A stretch of 64,000 bases of DNA from assembly GCF_012931985.1 (NCBI RefSeq), contig NZ_JAAFGM010000015.1, positions 1 to 64,000 on the forward strand. The letters are read 5' to 3'. The notes beneath the pieces are model-generated. The model was not told where the DNA came from and ran no database searches. It was given only the letters and a program-made list of their open reading frames with translations. The position numbers were made by a program, and so were the translations under genes. Within the stretch, counting starts at the first letter, position 1, and every line of letters starts with the position of its first letter. This document shows, piece by piece, positions 8,950-17,096 of this stretch. This DNA comes from Candidatus Roseilinea sp. NK_OTU-006 (GTDB taxonomy: Bacteria; Chloroflexota; Anaerolineae; J036; Brachytrichaceae).

Positions 8950-10089
8950 GTGAATAAGAGAACCAGCGCCATTTTTGGCTTCACTTTGGCAGCGAGCCTC
9001 ATACTGGCCGCGTGTGCGCCTGCGGCGCCGACAGCCCCTGCCGGACCGGCAGCGACTCAGGCTCCGGCGAGCGCTGCCCCCGCAGCCGGCGCAAAGAAGC
9101 GCGTCAAGCTTGTGCTGAACGGCACGTTGGGCGACAAGTCATTCTTCGACAGCGCTCAACGCGGCATGGAGATGATCAAGAAGGAGTTGGGCTATGAGGT
9201 GCGCACTATCGAGCTGGGCTACGACCGCAACAAGTGGGAGCCCGGCCTCGAAGACGCTGCGGCTGCCGATGACTACGACATTCTCGTTGCCGGCACGTTC
9301 GACATGAGCAGCTACATCAGCCGCATCGCTCCCCAACATCCCGACAAGAAGTTCTGGATGTTCGATGCCGGTCCGGATTACGAAGGCAAGGAAGGCGGCT
9401 GCAGCAACAAATGCGAGAACGTCTACACCGTGCTCTTCCGGCAAAACGAAGGCTCGTATCTGCTCGGGGTATTAGTCGGTGAGCTGATCAAAGCCGGCGC
9501 GCTGCCCGGCGCCGAAGGACGGAACAAGGTAGGCATCGTCGGCGGCCTGGACATCCCTGTCATCAACGACTTCATCGTGGGGTTCAAGCAAGGATTCGCT
9601 GAGTCCGGCCTGAACCCGGAGGAACACGTGCTGGTCCAGTATGTCGGCGGCGACAGCCCCTTTAACAACCCGGCAAAGGGCAAGGAGATTGCCAGCGCGA
9701 TGTATGACCAAGGGGCAGCCATCGTGTGGGGCGTGGCCGGCAACTCCGGCAACGGCGTATTCGAGGCCGCAGTGGAGAAGAAGCTCTACGCGCTTGGCGT
9801 GGACAGCGACCAGTATCAAACCATCGCCGATCCAGCCCAGAAGGCAACCATCATCACCTCGATGCTGAAGAACGTAGATCAAGGCCTGCTGCGCGCCGCC
9901 AAATTGGACGCCGAGGGCAAATTGGTATACGGCGCACCGGAGAGCATCGGCGTCGCCGCAGACGCGGTCGGGGTCGCTGACAACGAGAACTACCAGAAAT
10001 TCGTCCCTCAAGACATCCAGGCCAAAGTGAAAGCGGCCTATGAAAAGGTGGCCAAGGGCGAAGTGAAAGTGGATTCCGCGTTCAAGTAA
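8950..10089 (+). CDS. BMP-family lipoprotein, nucleoside-binding subunit of an ABC importer
   Basis: A 379-residue basic membrane protein (PnrA/BmpA-like) that captures nucleosides outside the membrane. The GTG at 8950 is preferred because AAAGGAGAG lies 7 nt upstream, and the in-frame ATG at 8929 would contain that site. The signal sequence MNKRTSAIFGFTLAASLILAAC ends in a lipobox with the lipidated Cys, followed by an Ala/Pro-rich tether. Family motifs include GTLGDKSFFDSAQRG near the start of the mature part and VGGLDIPVINDFIVGF in the middle. It is followed by an ATPase and two permeases, a standard BMP importer order. Confidence 0.93.
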   Translation: MNKRTSAIFGFTLAASLILAACAPAAPTAPAGPAATQAPASAAPAAGAKKRVKLVLNGTLGDKSFFDSAQRGMEMIKKELGYEVRTIELGYDRNKWEPGLEDAAAADDYDILVAGTFDMSSYISRIAPQHPDKKFWMFDAGPDYEGKEGGCSNKCENVYTVLFRQNEGSYLLGVLVGELIKAGALPGAEGRNKVGIVGGLDIPVINDFIVGFKQGFAESGLNPEEHVLVQYVGGDSPFNNPAKGKEIASAMYDQGAAIVWGVAGNSGNGVFEAAVEKKLYALGVDSDQYQTIADPAQKATIITSMLKNVDQGLLRAAKLDAEGKLVYGAPESIGVAADAVGVADNENYQKFVPQDIQAKVKAAYEKVAKGEVKVDSAFK

Positions 10090-10123
10090 GTCGGCAGGCG
10101 CAAGCGTCGTGACACTTGACACC

Positions 10124-10157
10124 GGGCGCGCGGGGAATTAAATTCCGTCGCGCGCCC
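10124..10157 (+). other. Intercistronic hairpin after the binding-protein gene
   Basis: GGGCGCGCG at 10124-10132 pairs with 10149-10157, and the inside holds a second palindrome, GGAATT/AATTCC. There is no T-run, so it looks like a 3' stabiliser or partial attenuator. That would let the binding protein be made in excess over the ATPase and permeases. Confidence 0.65.
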
Positions 10158-10220
10158 TATTCGTTCGCGCCTGGCTGTGATTTCCGGGGAAACAGGCCTT
10201 TCACAACCCGAGCCAATCTG

Positions 10221-11816
10221 ATGAGCACGCACGCGCCTCACCCCACCTCCCCATCTGCAACCGACTCGGCCGCTGCGCCGCTGGTCGAGATGCGAGGCAT
10301 CACCAAGATTTATCCCAACGGCGTGCTGGCCAACCACGAGGTCACGTTCGCCGTGCGCGCCGGGGAAATTCATGCGCTGGTCGGCGAAAACGGGGCCGGC
10401 AAATCCACGCTCATGAAAATCCTGTACGGCATGGAGCGCCCTTCTGCCGGTCAGATTTTCCTCCGCGGCAAGCCGACGACGATCCACAGCCCGCACGAGG
10501 CCATCACCCAAGGCATTGGCATGGTGCATCAAAACTTCATGCTCGTGCCATCGTTCACCATCGCGGAAAACATCGTGTTGGGCACGGAGCCGTCGCGCGG
10601 CGCATTTGTGGATAGGCGCGCGGCCATTGCCGCCGCGGCGCAACTGGCGCAACAATACGGCCTCAGCGTGGATCCTGAAGCGCGGGTGGATGTTGTGCCG
10701 GTGGGCATGCGCCAACGGGTGGAGATCTTGAAAGCGCTCTATCGCGGCGCCGATGTTCTCATCCTTGACGAGCCGACCGCCGTGCTCACGCCGCAGGAAA
10801 CCCATGAGCTTTTCACGGCCATCCAACGGCTCATCCAGGTGGGCAAAACGGTGATCTTCATCTCGCACAAGCTGCACGAGGTGATGGAGATCAGCGATCG
10901 CATCAGCGTGATGCGCGACGCGCGCCTGGTGGGCACGCTCGACAAGCACGAAGCCAACGAGCGCTTGCTGGCCAAGATGATGGTCGGCCGCGAGGTATTC
11001 CTCAACATCGAGAAAACGCCGGCGCAACGCGGCCCACTCGTGTTGAAAGTGCGCAACCTGGAATACGCCACCGAAACCGGCGTCGAAGTGCTCAAAGGCG
11101 TGTCGCTCAGCGTTTACGCCGGCGAAATTCTGGGCATCGCCGGGGTAGAAGGCAACGGACAAACCGAACTGGTTGAGGTGATTGCCGGGTTGCGCACTCC
11201 CCTTAGCGGCGTCATCGAGCTGAACGGCAAGTCCATCGCCGGTCTGACGCCGCGCCAAGTACGACAGGCCGGCGTCGCGCACATCCCCGAAGATCGGCTG
11301 ACCAACGGCGTCGCCCTGACCGCAAGCATTCAGGAGAACCTGATCGTAGATCGCTACACGCGTGAGCCGTTTACGCGCGGCGGCCTGATGCGCCCGGCAG
11401 CCATCGCACGCAACAGCGAGGCCCTGATCGAAGCGTATGCCATTCGCGCACCGGACGGCAGTTTGCCGGTGGGGGCGTTGTCAGGCGGCAATATGCAAAA
11501 GGTGGTCGTGGCGCGCGAGCTGTCCTCGCAGCCGAAGTTGCTGATCGCCGCTCAGCCCACGCGCGGCGTGGACATCGGCGCGACCGAATTCATGCACGAA
11601 CAATTGGTGCGCGCGCGCAACGCCGGCGTGGCCATCTTGTTGGTCTCCGCCGACCTCAGCGAGGTGATGTCGCTCTCCGATAGACTGGCGGTCATGCACG
11701 CCGGCCGCATCGTCGCCCTCTTCCCCAGCACCGAGGGATTAACCGAGGAAGAGGTGGGGTTGTATATGCTCGGCACCAAAACCATGTCACAATCCGAGAT
11801 CGAGAGTCACTGGTAA
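10221..11816 (+). CDS. Nucleoside ABC transporter ATPase with two nucleotide-binding domains
   Basis: The 531-residue protein fuses two ABC domains, as in RbsA and NupO-type sugar/nucleoside ATPases. Domain 1 has Walker A GENGAGKS (55-62) and Walker B LILDEPTAVL. Its signature is degenerate (VGMRQRVEI), as usual for the family. Domain 2 has the divergent Walker A GVEGNGQTE near residue 308, the signature LSGGNMQK and a Walker B variant LLIAAQPTRGVDIG. The ATG at 10221 is chosen because the upstream extension is Arg-rich and overlaps the intercistronic hairpin region. It energises the permeases encoded next. Confidence 0.93.
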   Translation: MSTHAPHPTSPSATDSAAAPLVEMRGITKIYPNGVLANHEVTFAVRAGEIHALVGENGAGKSTLMKILYGMERPSAGQIFLRGKPTTIHSPHEAITQGIGMVHQNFMLVPSFTIAENIVLGTEPSRGAFVDRRAAIAAAAQLAQQYGLSVDPEARVDVVPVGMRQRVEILKALYRGADVLILDEPTAVLTPQETHELFTAIQRLIQVGKTVIFISHKLHEVMEISDRISVMRDARLVGTLDKHEANERLLAKMMVGREVFLNIEKTPAQRGPLVLKVRNLEYATETGVEVLKGVSLSVYAGEILGIAGVEGNGQTELVEVIAGLRTPLSGVIELNGKSIAGLTPRQVRQAGVAHIPEDRLTNGVALTASIQENLIVDRYTREPFTRGGLMRPAAIARNSEALIEAYAIRAPDGSLPVGALSGGNMQKVVVARELSSQPKLLIAAQPTRGVDIGATEFMHEQLVRARNAGVAILLVSADLSEVMSLSDRLAVMHAGRIVALFPSTEGLTEEEVGLYMLGTKTMSQSEIESHW

Positions 11817-11817
11817 C

Positions 11818-12945
11818 ATGCAAGTCACCCTTCCCTCATCCGCTTCATCCTTCGATCGCGCTGCAGAACGCGCCCGGGTGCAGCAGGAACGCCGCCGCAG
11901 CGCCATCGTTGATCTCGTCGTCACGCTCAGCACCATCGCCCTGGCGCTGCTGGTCGGGTTTCTGGTGATGTTGATCGTCGGCAAAGATCCGATCCTCGCT
12001 TACTCCTCGTTGCTCAGTGGCCCGTTGAGCCGCAGCCATCGCGCCGGCCGGTGGATCGAAGATGCCACCACGCTCATCATCCTGGGGCTATCGGTCGCGA
12101 TCCCCTTCCGGGCCCGCCAATTCAGCCTGGGCGCACAAGGACAGATGTTCATCGCGGCCATGATCGCTGCCGTCATCGCCATCTATCTCCCCTTGCCGCC
12201 AGTCCTCGCCATCCTGCTGCCGCTGGTGGCGGCAATGCTGGCCGGCTTTGTCACCGGCCTACTGCCCGGCTTAATAAAGGCCTACCTGAACGCCAACGAG
12301 ATCGTCTCCACGCTCATGCTCAACGCGGTGATCGTGTTGCTCTATGACTTTCTGTTGACCAACGTGTTCACGCCGCCAGGCGCCCAGTCCTTGCGTTCGG
12401 AGCTGATCCAGCCGAACAGCATGTTGCTGCGGCTGAGCGCCATCTTCGGCATCAACCTGGGCCGCGCCAACCTGGCCGTAGTGATGGTCGCCGTGCTCGT
12501 GCTGGCCGTATGGGTGCTCTTGAGCCGCACCCCGCTCGGCTACGAGATTCGCATCATCGGCGCGAACGAGAAGTTCGCCCGCTACGGCGGCATCAACACC
12601 CAGCGCACCATCGCGCTCTCGTTTGCCATCGGCGGAGCAATCGCTGCGGTGGCCGGCGTGCACCTGGTCCTCGGCGTGCATCAGCGCCTCATCCCAGCCA
12701 TCGCTGCCGGACTGGGGTTTGAGGGCATCGTGGTGGCCCTCTTGGCACGCAACAATCCGCTGCTTATCCCCATCACCGGCCTGTTCTACTCTTACCTGCG
12801 GGTGGGTGGGGACATCATGGAACAAGAAGCGGCTGTTGGCGCAGAGATCGTGCAGGTGATCCAGGCCGTCATCATCTTGCTGCTCACCGCCCAGGTGCTG
12901 GTGAACTACGCCAAATCGCGCCACCGCCTCATGCGCAGCACATGA
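11818..12945 (+). CDS. Nucleoside ABC transporter permease (first)
   Basis: A 375-residue inner-membrane protein of the BPD_transp_2 (branched-chain/ribose/nucleoside) permease family. After a charged N-terminus of about 35 residues come about ten hydrophobic segments. The conserved cytoplasmic coupling region reads GANEKFARYGGIN and is followed by an AIGGAIAAVAG membrane helix. The start is one base after the ATPase stop, so the two are probably translationally coupled. It should form the translocation pore with the next gene product. Confidence 0.92.
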   Translation: MQVTLPSSASSFDRAAERARVQQERRRSAIVDLVVTLSTIALALLVGFLVMLIVGKDPILAYSSLLSGPLSRSHRAGRWIEDATTLIILGLSVAIPFRARQFSLGAQGQMFIAAMIAAVIAIYLPLPPVLAILLPLVAAMLAGFVTGLLPGLIKAYLNANEIVSTLMLNAVIVLLYDFLLTNVFTPPGAQSLRSELIQPNSMLLRLSAIFGINLGRANLAVVMVAVLVLAVWVLLSRTPLGYEIRIIGANEKFARYGGINTQRTIALSFAIGGAIAAVAGVHLVLGVHQRLIPAIAAGLGFEGIVVALLARNNPLLIPITGLFYSYLRVGGDIMEQEAAVGAEIVQVIQAVIILLLTAQVLVNYAKSRHRLMRST

Positions 12946-12979
12946 GGCGCCATGCGACGTATTTTCCTGTCTGCATCCC

Positions 12980-13927
12980 ATGGAACAAGCACTTCAAGCG
13001 ATCTTCAGCGCGACCTTCGTCGCCGCAGTGTTACGGGTGACCACGCCGATCTTGCTGCCGGCGCTGGGCGGATTGATCGCCGAACTCGGCGGCGTAGCCA
13101 ACATTGCCCTGGAGGGCATCATGCTCATCTCGGCCTGCGCCGGCGTGCTGGTTAGCATCGCAACGCAAAGCGAGTGGCTGGGGTTGCTGGCCGGATTAGC
13201 TGCCGGGATCATCACTGCCCTAGTGCTGGCTTTCTTTCACCTCGACCTTAAAGCGGACATCATCCTCTCGGCGATCGCCATCAACATCCTGGCTTCGGGG
13301 GGGACCATCTTCGTGGTATTTCTGCTCACCGGCGACAAGGGCAGCACCAGCGCCCTGGTGAGCCGACAAATGCCATTTATCGAAATCCCCATCATCAAAG
13401 ACATCCCGCTGCTCGGGCCGATCCTGAGCGGCCAGAACTTGCTGACCTATATCGCCTTCATCGCCGTCGCCGGGGTTGCGATATTTCTTTACCGCATGCG
13501 CGCCGGTATTCATCTGCGCGCGGTGGGCGAAAACCCGGACGCCGCGCGCTCGGTCGGCATCAACGTGCGCAGTCAGCAGTATTTGGCGCTGGCGCTGAGC
13601 GGCGCGCTGGCCGCGTTGGGCGGCGTGTATCTCAGCATGGGCTACGTCAAGTTCTTCGCCCGCGACATGACCGCCGGTCGTGGTTTCATCGCACTTGCAG
13701 CCATCTTCCTGGGCGGCAAAACACCGCTGGGGACCATGATCGCCGCATTGGTGTTCGGCTTGGCCGAGGCACTCTCCGTACAACTCGGCAACTTGCGCGT
13801 GCCCAATCAACTCGTGCAGATGATCCCCTACATCGCTACGCTCATCGCACTGGTGGTATATGCGCTTGTCCAGCGCCAACGCGCCATCGCACACCAGCGG
13901 AGGTTCCGCCAAGCGCCTACCCCCTAA
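12980..13927 (+). CDS. Nucleoside ABC transporter permease (second)
   Basis: A 315-residue polytopic protein of the same permease family as its neighbour, matching the heterodimeric permease pairs of BMP-type importers. Recognisable motifs are ELGGVANIALEGIML near the start and VGENPDAARSVGINV in the coupling loop, then ALSGALAALGGVYLSMG. It lies 34 nt downstream of the first permease and 22 nt before the next start, so it sits within one transcript. Confidence 0.92.
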   Translation: MEQALQAIFSATFVAAVLRVTTPILLPALGGLIAELGGVANIALEGIMLISACAGVLVSIATQSEWLGLLAGLAAGIITALVLAFFHLDLKADIILSAIAINILASGGTIFVVFLLTGDKGSTSALVSRQMPFIEIPIIKDIPLLGPILSGQNLLTYIAFIAVAGVAIFLYRMRAGIHLRAVGENPDAARSVGINVRSQQYLALALSGALAALGGVYLSMGYVKFFARDMTAGRGFIALAAIFLGGKTPLGTMIAALVFGLAEALSVQLGNLRVPNQLVQMIPYIATLIALVVYALVQRQRAIAHQRRFRQAPTP

Positions 13928-13949
13928 CTGCACCTTCCCCTACAGCACA

Positions 13950-14981
13950 ATGCAAGCACGCTCAACTTCCTCGCTCCGCTCGAAGATCTACGGCGGCCTG
14001 TATGGCCAAGCGTTGGGCGATGCATTCGGCATGCCCGCGTTGCTTTCCCCCGCACAAACCCGCGCGCGCTTCGGCCAGATCGCCCATTTCATCCCCGCAC
14101 CCGACGATCACCCCGTGCACGGCGGCTTGCCCGCCGGCCGCATCACCGATGACACCGAGCAAGCCATCTGGCTGGCACGCGAGATCATCCGCGCCGGCGG
14201 CGTGACGCTTGAGGGCACCGCGCGCGCGCTCCTGAGCTGGTACGATGCCATCGGCGGCGATGCGTGCCCGTTCGTCGGGCCGAGCACACGCCGGGGCATC
14301 GCCAAGATCCGGGCCGGGATTGATCTCCGTCACTCTGGTTTGGGCGGCGATACGAACGGCGCCGCGATGCGCGCTTCGGTGGTCGGGCTGATCCATCCCG
14401 GAGACGTAGAGGCTGCCGCCCGCGACGCCGCCCTCACCGCCCTCCCCACCCACAACACGCACGTCGCATGTGCTGCTGCGGCGGCCGTCGCCGGAGCAGT
14501 GGCCTGCGCCCTCCGCCCCGATGCGGAGCTGCGCGACATCTTGGCCGCCAGCATCACCGCGGCGCAGATTGGCGAGAAGCTCGGCGCACCTGCCCTCGGC
14601 GCATCGGTGGCACGACGGATCGAGCTGGCCATCAGCCTGGCGCGCGATGAGATCGGCGACGACAGGAGCCGACTTCAGGCGATCTACGATCTCATCGGCA
14701 CGGGCCTGCCGGCCAGCGAGGCCACGCCGGCAGCGATGGGCGTTGTCGCCCTGGCCGACGGCGACCCGATGCGTGCCGCGATGTTGGCGGCTGAACTCTC
14801 CGGCGATGCAGACACCATCGGCGCTATGGCGTGCGCCGTGTGCGGGGCCTGGCGCGGCATCGAGGCCATCCCTATCGAAATGCGCCAAGCCCTGCGCGAC
14901 GCCAACCCCGACTACGACTTCGACGCTGTAGCCGAGGGACTGCTGCAAGTCGCCTTGCAAGCGTCGTCAAAACCCGCGTGA
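13950..14981 (+). CDS. ADP-ribosylglycohydrolase-family protein
   Basis: A 343-residue protein of the DraG/ARH fold, a binuclear-metal hydrolase family acting on ADP-ribose or related N-glycosides. The front motif GQALGDAFGMP, the metal-binding DDTEQ, the middle GGDTNGA and the C-terminal GDADTIGAMAC are all in order. Its position at the end of a nucleoside import and cleavage operon suggests a small-molecule ribosyl substrate rather than modified protein, which is inference. The ATG at 13950 begins directly before the conserved KIYGGLYGQALGDA stretch. Confidence 0.88.
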   Translation: MQARSTSSLRSKIYGGLYGQALGDAFGMPALLSPAQTRARFGQIAHFIPAPDDHPVHGGLPAGRITDDTEQAIWLAREIIRAGGVTLEGTARALLSWYDAIGGDACPFVGPSTRRGIAKIRAGIDLRHSGLGGDTNGAAMRASVVGLIHPGDVEAAARDAALTALPTHNTHVACAAAAAVAGAVACALRPDAELRDILAASITAAQIGEKLGAPALGASVARRIELAISLARDEIGDDRSRLQAIYDLIGTGLPASEATPAAMGVVALADGDPMRAAMLAAELSGDADTIGAMACAVCGAWRGIEAIPIEMRQALRDANPDYDFDAVAEGLLQVALQASSKPA

Positions 14982-14992
14982 CAGCGGTCACG

Positions 14993-16342
14993 TCACAGTT
15001 CGGCCACGCGGCGCCATGCCCGATCGGACGCCTCACGCGCTTTTGCGGTGATGGCTGCTTCGTCGAGGGTGAGCAATTCGCGGTCGGCCATCAACAATCG
15101 CCCATGGCAGAGGGTGTGGGTCACCATGCCGCCATGGACGCCGAAGAGCAAATGCCAAGGAGCGTTATCAGCGGTGAGCGCGGTGAACGGCCGATAGTCC
15201 ACCACGACCACATCCGCCGGCGCTCCCACTTCGAGCACGCCGCGCACATCTGGCCAGAAGCACTGCGCGATGCGGGCATTGTTCTGATAGGCCATGCGCA
15301 CCACCCGATCAGCCCCCATGGCGCGCGGATCGCGCGCATGCACCTTGTGCAGCAGATCGCACACCTTCATCTCGGCAAAGGCATCGTTGGAGAACCCATC
15401 GTTGCCCAGGCCGACGCACATGCCGCGTTCCAACATTGCCGCCACCGGCGCAACGCCCACGCCATTGTTCATGTTGCTGCGCGGTTGGTGCATGACTTTG
15501 GCCTGCGCGTGGGCCAGCAAGTCCATCTCGCGCTCGTTAATGTGAATGCAATGCGCGCAAAGGGTATTCTCGGTCAGCGCGCGATGCAACGCCAAGCGCT
15601 CGACCACCGAGACGCGATAGCTGCGGTAGCTATCGTCCTCGTCCACAACGTCCTCGGCGACGTGGATGTGGATGGGGATGCCGAGCTGTGCTGCCTGGGT
15701 GACGCACGCATCCAGCGTTTCATCGCTCACCGTGAACGAGGCGTGAATGCCCATCGCCGCAGCGAGCTGAGCGGATGGCGTATGCGCCAGGCGGGTTGCA
15801 AAGCGCACGTTCTCCGCGATGCCGCGTTGGGCTCCATCGCGGCCATTGCGATCGGTCACCTCGTAACACAACGCTGCGCGCCCCCCAGCCTGAACCACAG
15901 CGTCGGCGATGACATCCAAGGCGCCCTCGATGGCGTTCGGGCTGGCGTGGTGGTCTATGAGCGTGGTGGTGCCGTGCTTGATCGCGTCCACCAAACACAC
16001 CAGCGCCGAATATTTCACGCCCTCCAAGTCGAGGGCGCGATCGAGTTTCCACCACAGCTTTTGCAGCACCTCCATGAAGTTGCACGGCGGATCCCCGGGG
16101 ATGGCCATGCCGCGCGCGAAGGCCCCGTAAAAGTGCGTGTGCGCGCAAATGTTGGCCGGCAAGACGAGCCTGCCCATCGCATCCAGATTGGGCACGTCGC
16201 GCAACTGTTGGCCGTGGCGTGCGCGCAACGCATCCGTAGGCCCCAGATCGGCGATTCGCCCATCTTGGATCAGCAACGCGCCGTCTTCGATCACGACGTT
16301 CGGCTCGGTCATCGTGATCACCGTTCCGTGGGTGATGAACAT
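14993..16342 (-). CDS. ssnA: SsnA-type aminohydrolase (amidohydrolase superfamily)
   Basis: A 449-residue metal-dependent hydrolase. Its central stretch closely matches my recollection of E. coli SsnA: NLWWRLDRALD-like LWWKLDRALD, TTLIDHHASPNAIEG, RSNMNNGVG and NDGFSND. Metal ligands include the two His of CAHTHFYG, the His of HIHVAED, and the Asp of LGNDGF. SsnA is a putative aminohydrolase linked in other bacteria to purine or hydantoin-type degradation; its exact substrate is unsettled. The ATG at 16342 is preferred over the longer frame because AGGAG sits just 5' of it. It faces the nucleoside operon tail-to-tail with an 11-nt gap. Confidence 0.85.
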   Translation of the reverse strand: MFITHGTVITMTEPNVVIEDGALLIQDGRIADLGPTDALRARHGQQLRDVPNLDAMGRLVLPANICAHTHFYGAFARGMAIPGDPPCNFMEVLQKLWWKLDRALDLEGVKYSALVCLVDAIKHGTTTLIDHHASPNAIEGALDVIADAVVQAGGRAALCYEVTDRNGRDGAQRGIAENVRFATRLAHTPSAQLAAAMGIHASFTVSDETLDACVTQAAQLGIPIHIHVAEDVVDEDDSYRSYRVSVVERLALHRALTENTLCAHCIHINEREMDLLAHAQAKVMHQPRSNMNNGVGVAPVAAMLERGMCVGLGNDGFSNDAFAEMKVCDLLHKVHARDPRAMGADRVVRMAYQNNARIAQCFWPDVRGVLEVGAPADVVVVDYRPFTALTADNAPWHLLFGVHGGMVTHTLCHGRLLMADRELLTLDEAAITAKAREASDRAWRRVAEL

Positions 16343-16417
16343 ATTGCTCCTGTGCGAGGGTGTTGAGGGATAGTGTCGCTTGAAGTATGTGAGCGGCTTG
16401 CTCAACTGCAACTCACC

Positions 16418-16882
16418 TCAGTCGAGATCCTCCTGCGTTTCCAAGAGCTTGACGAAGCGATCACTGCGCGCGGTGAGATCGCCGATCTCCAGCGCATGCA
16501 TCAAACGATCGCCGGTGGTCTGGATGAAGGTGATGCGCCGCCAACGCAACGAGGGGATGGGGCGCGGCAGGCGCTGCAACGGGCCGAGTTGCATCTTGTA
16601 GTACGGCTCGTTGGCCCGCGGATGATCAGCCTCATCAGGGAACAGGTCCACCCGCCGCACCAGCTCATGGCCGCGCACTTTGGCGTATTCATGAATCGCC
16701 CACTTTTCGTCGCCAAACGCCTCGGTGAGGTAAAACGCCAGGTAGTCAGCCAAGTAGTCGCTCGGGGCATGTTTGACCGGGATGCGATACCAATGATCCC
16801 ACCGCGCAATCTCCAAGTCACGCGGATTATTGATCAGGCAAACCAGGACACGAGCATCAGAAGCGATCACGTTTTTCTCCAC
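16418..16882 (-). CDS. Conserved protein of unknown function (154 aa)
   Basis: I do not recognise a characterised family. The product is soluble and rich in aromatic and basic residues: it opens with VLVCLINNPRDLEIARWDHWYRIPV, then LAFYLTEAFGDEKWAI, PYYKMQLGPLQRLPRPI and SLRWRRITFIQTTGDRL. This pattern recalls a conserved hypothetical family of Chloroflexota and relatives in which a WYRIPV core and a QLGPLQRL-RPI-WRRI core recur. No catalytic motif is obvious. It lies 75 nt upstream of the SsnA-type gene on the same strand and may share its transcript. Confidence 0.7.
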   Translation of the reverse strand: MEKNVIASDARVLVCLINNPRDLEIARWDHWYRIPVKHAPSDYLADYLAFYLTEAFGDEKWAIHEYAKVRGHELVRRVDLFPDEADHPRANEPYYKMQLGPLQRLPRPIPSLRWRRITFIQTTGDRLMHALEIGDLTARSDRFVKLLETQEDLD

Positions 16883-17096
16883 GTCGCCTCACGCGCTATG
16901 CGGTCGGAGCGCGATGCTGCACGCCTACACACGAGCGTTCGCCTCAGCCCGCCACGCACCGCGGTTGAACACGGACCAAGCGCTCACCGCCACCCGCCCA
17001 GCAGCGCCGCGCTCATCGTCGGGTGAAATTGTACGGCGAAGCGCGTTTTAGACAAACTTCGGGGGCACACGCAGCGAAATTCGATCATCCTGGCGC

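Noticed and set aside
10038-11282. A long open frame opposite the ABC ATPase gene (about 414 codons)
   Set aside because: It is the antisense shadow of a GC-rich gene with strong motifs on the plus strand; the translation is His/Arg/Ala-rich with no domain.
14831-16366. A 511-codon plus-strand frame opposite the SsnA-type gene
   Set aside because: The minus strand encodes an intact amidohydrolase with all metal ligands; the plus frame has no motif and no binding site.
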